DNA of 5,816 nt from Bacillota bacterium (GCA_023415715.1 JAEZJP010000099.1:1-5816), one strand, 5' to 3'. Shown: positions 1 to 5,059, counted from the first letter of the stretch. Notes: generated by a model from the sequence alone, not told the origin. Numbers and translations: made by a program.

Positions 1-984
1 ACCGTGCCCCAGGTGAGAGCCATGTACCGGGGCGACAGGATGCGCAAGGATGCGCTGGTGGAATATGGATTCCGTCTTCCATCAGCCTATGACAATCGTC
101 CGCTTTTGTTCGAGGAGTTTCAGACGCGCATACATCAAACGATCTATGTATCGGCAACCCCTGCACCCTACGAGCTGGAAAGATCTGGGCAGATCGTAGA
201 GCAGATCATCCGTCCCACCGGCCTGATCGATCCGGAGATTATTGTGCGCCCCGCCACCGGCCAGGTGGATAACCTGGTGGGCGAGCTTCACGAGGTCACA
301 AAAAAAGGCCACCGCGTACTGGTGACCACCCTTACCAAACGCATGGCCGAAAGTTTGACCTCATATCTAAAAGACCTGGGCATCAAAGTGCGCTACCTGC
401 ACAGCGATATACAAACCATGGAGCGCATGGAATTGATTCGCGGCCTGCGCCTGGGCGAGTTTGACGTGCTGGTGGGTATCAACCTTCTGCGCGAAGGCCT
501 CGACCTGCCCGAAGTGGCGCTGGTGACCATCCTGGATGCCGACAAGGAAGGCCTCCTGCGCAGCGAAACCTCCCTGGTGCAAACCATTGGCCGTGCCGCC
601 CGTAACCTGGAAGGCCGAGTCATCATGTATGCCGACAAGCTCACCGATTCCATGATGCGTGCCATCCAGGAAACCAACCGCCGCCGCGCCCTTCAGCAGG
701 CCTACAATGAGGCCCATAACATCACGCCGCAAAGCGTTCAGAATACCGTCCGCGCACTTTTGGAGATCACCCGCCAGGTGGAGGAAAAGTCGCCCGAAGT
801 CCTCTCCGATGACGAAAAGCAGACGCTTATCCTGCAGTTGGAAGACCAGATGCTTTCCGCCGCCCACAGCCTCGACTTTGAAAAAGCCGCCAAGCTGCGC
901 GACCAGCTCTTCACCCTCCGCGGCCAGGCCGTGGAAAAGCAGGATGAGCAGGTGCGCAGGAGACGGCGCCCGAAGCGGAGATGA
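1..984 (+). CDS. uvrB: Excinuclease ABC subunit B (UvrB), C-terminal part, 5' truncated by window edge
   Basis: UvrB is the damage-verifying helicase-like subunit of the cytoplasmic UvrABC nucleotide excision repair complex; it is loaded by UvrA and recruits UvrC. The reading frame is open from base 1 (TVPQVRAMYRGDR, a well-conserved UvrB stretch) to a TGA at 982-984, giving 327 codons, about half of a normal UvrB of roughly 650-700 residues. Visible landmarks are DNRPLLFEEF near 91-120, the helicase motif V region GINLLREGLDLPE at 475-513, motif VI QTIGRAAR at 580-603, and a C-terminal UVR motif around 826-930 (SLDFEKAAKLRDQL) that contacts UvrC. The tail is very basic (RRRRRPKRR). The GTG at base 4 is an internal valine codon, not a start. 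A compound palindromic repeat begins one base after the stop. The identification is secure from several diagnostic motifs. No promoter can be seen because the 5' half is outside the window. Confidence 0.97.
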   Translation, partial: TVPQVRAMYRGDRMRKDALVEYGFRLPSAYDNRPLLFEEFQTRIHQTIYVSATPAPYELERSGQIVEQIIRPTGLIDPEIIVRPATGQVDNLVGELHEVTKKGHRVLVTTLTKRMAESLTSYLKDLGIKVRYLHSDIQTMERMELIRGLRLGEFDVLVGINLLREGLDLPEVALVTILDADKEGLLRSETSLVQTIGRAARNLEGRVIMYADKLTDSMMRAIQETNRRRALQQAYNEAHNITPQSVQNTVRALLEITRQVEEKSPEVLSDDEKQTLILQLEDQMLSAAHSLDFEKAAKLRDQLFTLRGQAVEKQDEQVRRRRRPKRR

Positions 985-985
985 C

Positions 986-1038
986 CCAGGGGCTCTGCCC
1001 CTGGACCCCGCTCAAGGGATATATCCCTTGAGAATCCC
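986..1038 (+). repeat. Compound two-palindrome intergenic repeat, copy 1
   Basis: Two palindromes stand side by side. The first, 986-1004, has 8-bp arms CCAGGGGC/GCCCCTGG around TCT. The second, 1011-1032, is a perfect 22-bp palindrome built on CTCAAGGGAT. They are joined by ACCCCG and followed by AATCCC. The same order of parts occurs in inverse orientation at 4966-5022, with one extra base pair in the first stem and an extra base in the centre of the second. Two copies within 4 kb make this a dispersed repeat, REP/BIME-like, rather than a gene-specific terminator. Sitting right behind uvrB it may still stabilise the mRNA 3' end or help termination; no T-tract follows directly. Confidence 0.85.
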
Positions 1039-1112
1039 TCTTTTGGAATGGCATAAAGGCATTTTTCTTTCAATATCAACAGATGAAAATACTACGCTGA
1101 GCGATGATTAAA

Positions 1113-1127
1113 CCCCTGGAGAATCCC
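1113..1127 (+). repeat. Possible internally deleted remnant of the compound repeat
   Basis: The 15 bases CCCCTGGAGAATCCC join the right arm of the repeat's first palindrome (CCCCTGG) directly to the repeat's right end (AGAATCCC). This is what copy 1 would look like after loss of the 26 bases between them. It lies about 20 bases upstream of the hydrolase start. The match is short and could be coincidence. Confidence 0.3.
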
Positions 1128-1146
1128 AAAGATAAGGATGGTTTGC

Positions 1147-1986
1147 ATGGAAAAAGCAAGTTTGACACGAAACATGATACGGCTCAAGGAAATCGATATG
1201 TTTTACTTTGATACCAAGGCTGACGGTCCGGCCATCCTATGCTTGCACGGCCGCTGGGGAAGGGCGCAGGCTTGGTATGATTTCATGCAGCGCTATGGCG
1301 CAAAATACCGCGTGATCGCCCCGGACCAAAGAGGGCACGGTTTAAGCGGCAAGCCCATATCAAAATACACGTCCGGGGAAATGGCCGCCGATATCGCGGA
1401 ACTTACGGATGAGCTGCATACAGGCCCTGTCCTGTTGGTGGGTCATTCCATGGGTGGGCGTGTCGCGGGACATTTTGCGGCAGCATATCCACAGAAGCTA
1501 AAGGCACTGGCGATACTCGATGTAACCGCAAATGGTACGGTAAATGCAAGTGAACTTGCTCCGGAACAGATACCTTCTGTTGATCCGTACACGAAAGATT
1601 GGCCAATGCCGTTCGCGAGCCTTATGGAAGCGATGACATTTATTCGGCAGGCAGAGGAATCGGAGTTTAGTTATCAGCACTTTCTCAACAGCTTGACGGA
1701 AACCCCGGAAGGTTATCAAATGATGTTCAGCCCCCAGGCAATCGCGGCAAACATCGCCAACAGCAGAGGGTGGTTTCATTTGCTGCCTGCCATTTCATGT
1801 CCCGTTCTGCTTGTCAGATCCAGCAGCCATCTTGCCATACCGGACGAGGACTGGGTCAGGATGCAGGCCCAGATTCCAGACTGCACCGCAGTGGAGATGT
1901 CTCACCCGGACCACAATGTGATGCAAGCTAACAAGAAGGAATTTTATACCTGCTTCGATGCGTTTTTAAAAAAAGTGGGCATGTGA
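1147..1986 (+). CDS. Alpha/beta-fold hydrolase, substrate unknown
   Basis: This is a 279-residue single-domain alpha/beta hydrolase of usual length with no signal peptide, so probably a cytoplasmic esterase-type enzyme. Landmarks are the oxyanion-loop HG in CLHGRWGRAQ (residues 32-41), the DQRGHGLSGKP strand/turn (60-70), the nucleophile elbow GHSMGGR with Ser101 (99-105), and the C-terminal histidine in SHPDHNV (252-258; His256 is the likely base, His253 an alternative). The usual catalytic acid after strand 7 is not evident: the segment reads LLVRSSSHLAIPDED, with Leu229 about where Asp is expected; Asp233, Asp235 or Asp125 (LAILDV) are alternatives. I chose ATG 1147 because AAGGA at 1134-1138 lies 8 bases upstream; ATG 1138 in the same frame has AAGG directly against it and is less likely. 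The gene is 162 bp downstream of uvrB on the same strand. No convincing promoter or terminator of its own was found. The substrate cannot be told from sequence. Confidence 0.9.
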   Translation: MEKASLTRNMIRLKEIDMFYFDTKADGPAILCLHGRWGRAQAWYDFMQRYGAKYRVIAPDQRGHGLSGKPISKYTSGEMAADIAELTDELHTGPVLLVGHSMGGRVAGHFAAAYPQKLKALAILDVTANGTVNASELAPEQIPSVDPYTKDWPMPFASLMEAMTFIRQAEESEFSYQHFLNSLTETPEGYQMMFSPQAIAANIANSRGWFHLLPAISCPVLLVRSSSHLAIPDEDWVRMQAQIPDCTAVEMSHPDHNVMQANKKEFYTCFDAFLKKVGM

Positions 1987-2010
1987 TGAAATTGTATCCT
2001 CAGCTTTAAA

Positions 2011-2175
2011 CAATGCATCGACCGCGCCGCCCGCAATCAGGAGGGCCGGGCCATACTGGATGCCGACAAGCCCACCGGTTCCATGATTCGCGCCATGCAA
2101 GAAACCAACCGCCGTTGTGCACTACAGCAGGCCTACAATGAAGCCCACAACATCACGCCTCAAAGCGTTCAAAAT
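2011..2175 (+). pseudogene. Internal fragment of a second, diverged uvrB
   Basis: The 55 codons from 2011 align without gaps to codons 580-744 of the uvrB at the left end of the window. I count 135 of 165 identical bases and 44 of 55 identical residues (for example METNRR/ETNRR, QQAYNEAHNITPQSVQN). Similarity begins inside helicase motif VI, which is damaged here (QCIDRAAR instead of QTIGRAAR), and stops abruptly after the QSVQN segment. There is no start codon with a ribosome binding site, no preceding helicase body and no UVR domain, so it cannot make a working protein. Sixteen of the 30 base differences are synonymous third-position changes, so most of the divergence probably built up while the sequence was still a functional gene. 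That points to a piece of a paralogous or foreign uvrB rather than a fresh tandem copy. Confidence 0.9.
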
Positions 2176-2196
2176 GCATCGCAAAAGAGCCCAGCG

Positions 2197-2220
2197 AGGG
2201 CGGGAGCAAGCCCCCACCCT
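2197..2220. repeat. GC-rich REP-like hairpin
   Basis: AGGGCGGGAGC and its near-complement in CCCCACCCT form a hairpin with a single C/A mismatch in an otherwise 8-bp stem. It follows 21 bases after the end of the uvrB fragment. The form GGGCGGGAGCAAGCCCCC resembles dispersed intergenic palindromes common in clostridial genomes; that likeness is from memory, and only one copy is present here. Confidence 0.6.
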
Positions 2221-2302
2221 ACAATGGATGCGTATCATACCAATTGTAAACATTAATGCGTCGATGGCGATGTACTCTGAAGGCGAGTCCAACATTGCAG
2301 AC

Positions 2303-2331
2303 TGTCATCCTTCGCTGTGCTCAGGATGACA
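2303..2331. repeat. REP-like hairpin with TGTCATCCT/AGGATGACA arms
   Basis: Perfect 9-bp inverted arms TGTCATCCT (2303-2311) and AGGATGACA (2323-2331) enclose an 11-base loop. The arm sequence resembles a widespread bacterial intergenic repeat type carrying ATCCTGAGC...GAAGGAT. No T-tract follows on either strand, so a simple terminator role is unlikely. Confidence 0.65.
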
Positions 2332-2455
2332 CCGGGCGGAGTTTACGTGTATTCTATGTGCTAGTATCCATCGGTGCATTTATGCTTTGGAATAGTATCA
2401 GATAGCTCAAAAAGATTAAATTTATTATGTAAAAATAAAGTTTTTCAGGACAGGG

Positions 2456-2495
2456 TGCGGGGAAGGGGATTTTTTCAAAAAGCCCCTTCCCCGCA
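2456..2495 (-). terminator. Very stable hairpin downstream of the ABC gene, terminator-like
   Basis: TGCGGGGAAGGGG (2456-2468) pairs perfectly over 13 bp with CCCCTTCCCCGCA (2483-2495). After one A/G mismatch the stem continues as a T-run against an A-run (2470-2475 with 2477-2481). It lies 37 bases beyond the stop of the leftward ABC gene. An immediate T-tract outside the stem is lacking on the minus strand; T-rich sequence starts only some 15 bases further on. It may act as a terminator or 3'-end stabiliser, or be another dispersed repeat. The structure is certain, the role is inferred. Confidence 0.6.
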
Positions 2496-2502
2496 AATTC
2501 AT

Positions 2503-2530
2503 CGTCACGTCACCTCGTTCCCTCGTCCCC
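2503..2530. repeat. Degenerate short tandem repeat
   Basis: Between the hairpin and the ABC stop codon the plus strand consists of imperfect units CGTCA, CGTCA, CCTCGTT, CCCTCGT, CCCC. This pyrimidine-biased, slippage-prone sequence has no recognised function. Confidence 0.4.
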
Positions 2531-2532
2531 CG

Positions 2533-4278
2533 TTACCCTTCCGCCGGTATCTGTGCCGCCTGGTACAGCTTTGCGTAGGCGCCGCCTTTTTGAAGGAGGG
2601 CGGAATGGGTGCCCTCCTCGGCCACCTGCTTTTCTTCCAGCACGATAATACGTTTGGCGTTTTGAATGGTGGACAGGCGGTGGGCGATGATGAACGTTGT
2701 ACGGTTAGCCATCAGCCTTTCGATGGATTCCTGCACCATATGTTCGCTTTCGTTATCCAGTGCGCTGGTAGCCTCGTCCAGGATAAGCACCGGTGGATTC
2801 TTTAGGAACACCCGGGCGATGCTGATCCTTTGCTTCTGGCCGCCCGAGAGCTTCACGCCCCGGCTGCCGATGTCGGTATCGTAGCCATTGGGCAGTTTTT
2901 GAATAAAGTCATGGGCGTTGGCCTGTCTGGCAGCCTCCATCACTTCTTTCAAGGTGGCATCGGGCTTGCCGTAGCGGATGTTCTCCAGTACGGTGCCTGA
3001 AAACAGGTACACGTCCTGCTGCACTACTCCTATGTTCTTGCGCAAATCCTTCAGCCGGACACTCCTCACATCAACCCCATCCAGCAGGATTCGGCCCTCC
3101 GTGACATCGTAAAAGCGGGGAATCAGCGAGCAAAGCGTGGTTTTCCCCACACCGGAGGAACCGACTACGGCAACGGACTCGCCGGCCTTCACATCCAACG
3201 AAAAGTCCTTGAGTACCGGCTCCTGATCATCCTGGTAGCCGAAGGTGACGTTTTCAAAGGTGATCCGGCCTTGCACATTACTTATGTAGACGGCATCCTC
3301 CCGGTCGCTGATGTCCGGATTCGTTTCCAACATCTCCATAAACCTGGAAAACCCTGTGCTTCCCTCTTGATAGAGCCGGATAAAGTTCAGCATCGTATTG
3401 ATGGGCTCAAAAAGGCTTCCAATATACAGTGTAAAGGCAAGCAAATCCGCCAGGTCCATGGTGCCATGAATGATGCAGATGCCGCCAAACACCAATATGA
3501 CCAAAGTAAACAAATGGGGAAAGCTGGTCATCACATCATAGAAGAAGGCTTCGTTTTTGTATACATCCTTCCGGCAATCAAGAAACCTGCGGTTCTCCCG
3601 GTCAAACTTTTGCTGCTCAATCTCCTCATTGGTGAAGGATTGCACCACCCTGATCCCTGACAGGGAATCTTCCACCTGTGCATTCACATCGGCGATGCGC
3701 TCCCGGCCGCGCTTGTAGGCAGCCTTCATCTTTGGATTGAAATGGAGCGCATACAGCACCATCAGGGGCAAAAGTGAAAAGGCGGCAATGGTCAGGGGAA
3801 CATTGATGCTCAGGAGCACCACAAAAGCGCCCACAAACTTGATCAGGAACATCAGTATATCTTCCGGACCATGGTGGTAAAGCTCGGTCATCGAAAGCAC
3901 ATCATTGGAAATGATGGACATCATCCGCCCGATCTTCTGCTCATCGTAGAAGCGGAAGGACATCTTTTCATAATGGGCGAACAATTCCGCCCGCATCACC
4001 GTTTCCATCTTGGCACCCATCACATGGCCCTGGCAGCAATACACCATGTTGCTCACGGTCAGAATAAGGATCAGAAAGAGCATCAGCCCGCCGGCCCATA
4101 ATATCTGAGACAGCGCATTGTCAGTTACACCTGCGAGGACCTGCTTTGTAATGAAGCGGGAAACAAGGGGGATGGTCAATGTCACGCCTGCCGATACAAG
4201 GGCGCAGCTCATGACCAGGGTGAATGTTTTCAGGTGCGGGCGGTAATAGGAAAGGAACTTTCTAAAACGCGGATTCAT
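2533..4278 (-). CDS. ABC exporter half-transporter (membrane domain fused to ATPase), multidrug/lipid type
   Basis: This 581-residue protein has the normal length and order of a type IV ABC exporter half-molecule. An N-terminal membrane domain (about residues 1-310) has some six hydrophobic segments, near 20-40, 60-82, 140-158, 162-180, 256-272 and 277-300. A nucleotide-binding domain follows (about 338-575). All ATPase motifs are intact: A-loop Tyr348, Walker A GSSGVGKT (373-380), Q-loop Gln421, signature LSGGQ (477-481), Walker B ending at Asp501 with catalytic Glu502, and H-loop His533. It should sit in the cytoplasmic membrane as a homodimer, since no partner half is in the window, and export a hydrophobic compound; substrate prediction is not possible. 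The start is ATG 4276-4278, behind AGAGGAG at a spacing of about 5 bases. An upstream in-frame ATG at 4344 would put 22 charged residues ahead and overlaps the terminator, so it was rejected. Expression is probably controlled by the attenuator leader at 4342-4479. Confidence 0.95.
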   Translation of the reverse strand: MNPRFRKFLSYYRPHLKTFTLVMSCALVSAGVTLTIPLVSRFITKQVLAGVTDNALSQILWAGGLMLFLILILTVSNMVYCCQGHVMGAKMETVMRAELFAHYEKMSFRFYDEQKIGRMMSIISNDVLSMTELYHHGPEDILMFLIKFVGAFVVLLSINVPLTIAAFSLLPLMVLYALHFNPKMKAAYKRGRERIADVNAQVEDSLSGIRVVQSFTNEEIEQQKFDRENRRFLDCRKDVYKNEAFFYDVMTSFPHLFTLVILVFGGICIIHGTMDLADLLAFTLYIGSLFEPINTMLNFIRLYQEGSTGFSRFMEMLETNPDISDREDAVYISNVQGRITFENVTFGYQDDQEPVLKDFSLDVKAGESVAVVGSSGVGKTTLCSLIPRFYDVTEGRILLDGVDVRSVRLKDLRKNIGVVQQDVYLFSGTVLENIRYGKPDATLKEVMEAARQANAHDFIQKLPNGYDTDIGSRGVKLSGGQKQRISIARVFLKNPPVLILDEATSALDNESEHMVQESIERLMANRTTFIIAHRLSTIQNAKRIIVLEEKQVAEEGTHSALLQKGGAYAKLYQAAQIPAEG

Positions 4279-4341
4279 GCATTCTCCTCTTTCTGTCTGC
4301 CATAAGGCTTTTCTTGCGGCCTGGCTGCCTAAAAAGGCACA

Positions 4342-4374
4342 CAAAAAAGCACCTCTGCAAAATCAGAAGTGCTT
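4342..4374 (-). terminator. Intrinsic terminator in the leader of the ABC gene (attenuator)
   Basis: Read on the minus strand, AAGCACTTCTG (4374-4364) pairs with CAGAGGTGCTT (4357-4347) over 11 bp with one G-U pair, around a six-base loop, and ends in a run of six T (4348-4343). This is a textbook intrinsic terminator. It lies 40 bases after the leader ORF stop and 63 bases before the ABC start codon, so it can only act as an attenuator of the exporter gene (or end the leader transcript). Confidence 0.9.
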
Positions 4375-4457
4375 GTTAAAACAAAGACGAATGCATCCGC
4401 CTTATTTACAAGACTATATTGACCGATGGAACGGGCAATAAGACTTCCGATTCTGCA
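4356..4457 (-). promoter_or_regulatory. Candidate antiterminator helix, alternative to the attenuator hairpin
   Basis: On the minus strand TGCAGAATCGGAAGT (4457-4443) pairs with ACTTCTGATTTTGCA (4370-4356) in 15 consecutive pairs, 13 Watson-Crick and two G-U. The 3' arm uses seven bases of the terminator's left arm, its entire loop and two bases of its right arm, so the two structures cannot coexist. The 5' arm lies inside codons 8-13 of the leader ORF, so a ribosome on that ORF directly controls its availability. A weaker competing hairpin, GTCTTATT (4444-4437) with AATAAGGC (4406-4399), overlaps the 5' arm by two bases and spans the leader stop codon. A translating or stalled ribosome could therefore tip the balance. 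The pairing is seen directly; the regulatory role is inferred. Confidence 0.75.
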
Positions 4458-4479
4458 TGATGCTCAATCTGGCTGTCAT
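4414..4479 (-). CDS. 21-residue leader peptide of the ABC transporter gene
   Basis: Twenty-one codons plus TAG start at ATG 4479-4477. AGGAGG at 4492-4487 gives an ideal 7-base spacing, a stronger ribosome binding site than most genes here. The peptide starts MTARLSIMQN and ends RKSYCPFHRSI; it has no signal peptide or membrane helix and resembles no protein family I know. It begins about 22 bases after the predicted transcription start and ends 40 bases before an intrinsic terminator. That is the usual geometry of a regulatory leader ORF, as with BmrB upstream of bmrCD in Bacillus subtilis. There is no run of codons for a single amino acid, so amino-acid starvation sensing is unlikely; sensing of ribosome-targeting drugs fits better. 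The start codon sits in the loop of a small interrupted hairpin (4470-4486, TGGCAGT/ACAGCCA). Codons 8-13 form the 5' arm of the antiterminator. Confidence 0.8.
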   Translation of the reverse strand: MTARLSIMQNRKSYCPFHRSI

Positions 4480-4507
4480 ACTGCCACCTCCTTTTCAAAC
4501 TGCAGCT

Positions 4508-4536
4508 ATTGTATTCCATTTTTGCCAGCCTGTCAA
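4508..4536 (-). promoter_or_regulatory. Sigma-A-type promoter of the leader-ABC transcription unit
   Basis: The minus strand has a perfect -35 box TTGACA (4536-4531), a 17-base spacer and the -10 box TACAAT (4513-4508, one mismatch to TATAAT). Transcription should start near 4501, leaving about 22 bases of 5' UTR before the leader start codon. This is the best promoter in the window. A promoter this strong followed at once by a terminator fits control by attenuation. Confidence 0.88.
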
Positions 4537-4555
4537 GCCTGATACCGCTTTTTCA

Positions 4556-4575
4556 GTATACAACACCTTGTATAC
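4556..4575. promoter_or_regulatory. Perfect 8-bp dyad, candidate transcription factor operator
   Basis: GTATACAA (4556-4563) and TTGTATAC (4568-4575) form a perfect inverted repeat with a four-base spacer. Its centre is about 30 bp upstream of the -35 box of the leader-ABC promoter, near -65 from the predicted start. That position suits an activator or an upstream repressor site for a dimeric regulator. No regulator gene is in the window, so the binding protein is unknown. No T-tract follows, so it is not an obvious terminator of the upstream DUF6440 gene. Confidence 0.6.
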
Positions 4576-4578
4576 AGC

Positions 4579-4603
4579 CCGCCCAAGAATATATCCGCCC
4601 AAG
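4579..4603. repeat. Two direct 9-bp repeats CCGCCCAAG, 16 bp apart
   Basis: CCGCCCAAG occurs at 4579-4587 and 4595-4603, next to the dyad and just downstream of the DUF6440 gene's stop. They may be part of the regulatory region of the ABC unit, or chance; nothing more can be said. Confidence 0.35.
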
Positions 4604-4616
4604 GATAAACGGTATA

Positions 4617-4811
4617 TCACAGCCGGTCCAGTTCCGCGGGAGACAATTTCGAAACCATTGGCTTTCCATCCTTGTCCATAAGAATCGTCATGCCACCTGC
4701 GTACCCGGATTGGCGGAAGATATAGTTGATACCTGTTTCCTTGTCCACCCATATCTCCATAGTGTTGAAGGAACCCTGGGAGTAGACCTTGACGAAGCGC
4801 TTGTCATGCAT
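4617..4811 (-). CDS. Small DUF6440-like protein
   Basis: This 64-residue protein reads KRFVKVYSQGSF, then EIWVDKETGINYIF and QSGYAGGMTILMDKDGKP. The pattern (basic start, a strand pair with VD.ETGVNY, then SGYAGG and DKDGKP) is what I know from the DUF6440 family of small clostridial proteins, whose function is unknown. It has no signal peptide or membrane helix. The start chosen is ATG 4811-4809, preceded by GAAAGGGA (4826-4819) at a 7-base spacing; an in-frame ATG at 4835 lacks such a site. It lies upstream of, and in the same direction as, the leader-ABC unit, which has its own promoter, so a functional link is not implied. No convincing promoter was recognised upstream and no T-tailed terminator downstream. 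Confidence 0.85.
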   Translation of the reverse strand: MHDKRFVKVYSQGSFNTMEIWVDKETGINYIFRQSGYAGGMTILMDKDGKPMVSKLSPAELDRL

Positions 4812-4965
4812 ATAAACATCCCTTTCTATACCCAAACTCCATATTCACTGTACGCCATCCTGATTGTATATCCTGCCCTAATTGCCAGAATACCTCGTTT
4901 TACAGTTCAAATACCTGCATCAACTACTCTCACCCCAAGCCTTTATTTATGTCGAACCAGATATG

Positions 4966-5022
4966 GGGATTCTCAAGGGATTATATCCCTTGAGCAGGGG
5001 TCCAGGGGGCAGAGCCCCCTGG
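4966..5022 (-). repeat. Compound two-palindrome intergenic repeat, copy 2 (inverted)
   Basis: This is the reverse complement of the element behind uvrB. A 23-base palindrome with arms CTCAAGGGAT/ATCCCTTGAG lies at 4972-4994. A 21-base hairpin with 9-bp arms CCAGGGGGC/GCCCCCTGG around AGA lies at 5002-5022. The flank GGGATT corresponds to AATCCC of copy 1. The differences from copy 1 keep the pairing (an extra C-G pair in the GC-rich stem), which suggests selection for the fold or spread as a folded unit. Its right edge touches the -35 region of the next gene. Confidence 0.85.
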
Positions 5023-5051
5023 TTGCATTTATATTCCGTTTTTTGTATAAT
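5023..5051 (+). promoter_or_regulatory. Promoter of the C39-like peptidase gene
   Basis: A perfect -10 box TATAAT (5046-5051) lies 17 bases after a poor -35 candidate, TTGCAT (5023-5028). The spacer is T-rich. The start of transcription would be near 5058, giving a leader of about 67 bases. The weak -35 suggests help from an activator or from the AT-rich spacer. The upstream edge is immediately bounded by the inverted repeat copy. Confidence 0.7.
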
Positions 5052-5059
5052 GCCTGGGA

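Noticed and set aside
367..867. 166-codon open frame on the minus strand
   Set aside because: It is a shadow of the conserved uvrB reading frame.
1040..1137. Promoter for the hydrolase gene (AATACT at 1088-1093)
   Set aside because: The hexamer has only four matches to the -10 consensus and the position 17 bases upstream (TTCTTT) is a poor -35; not supportable.
2117..2329. 70-codon open frame on the plus strand
   Set aside because: It is in a shifted frame inside the uvrB fragment and continues through REP-like hairpins; not a gene.
985..2532. Insertion sequence or transposon carrying the hydrolase gene
   Set aside because: No transposase, terminal inverted repeats or target-site duplication was found; only palindromic repeats and a uvrB fragment suggest past recombination.
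2374..2805. 143-codon open frame on the plus strand
   Set aside because: It lies mostly antisense to the highly conserved ATPase end of the ABC gene and across the hairpin at 2456-2495; it has no ribosome binding site or family motifs.
4279..4344. N-terminal 22-residue extension of the ABC transporter starting at an in-frame ATG at 4344
   Set aside because: It has no ribosome binding site, overlaps the terminator's T-tract and does not resemble exporter N-termini. ATG 4278 has a good AGAGGAG site.
4342..4500. T-box or metabolite riboswitch upstream of the ABC gene
   Set aside because: There is no T-box motif, specifier loop or known aptamer core. The leader ORF with its strong ribosome binding site and the antiterminator inside the ORF fit ribosome-mediated attenuation better.
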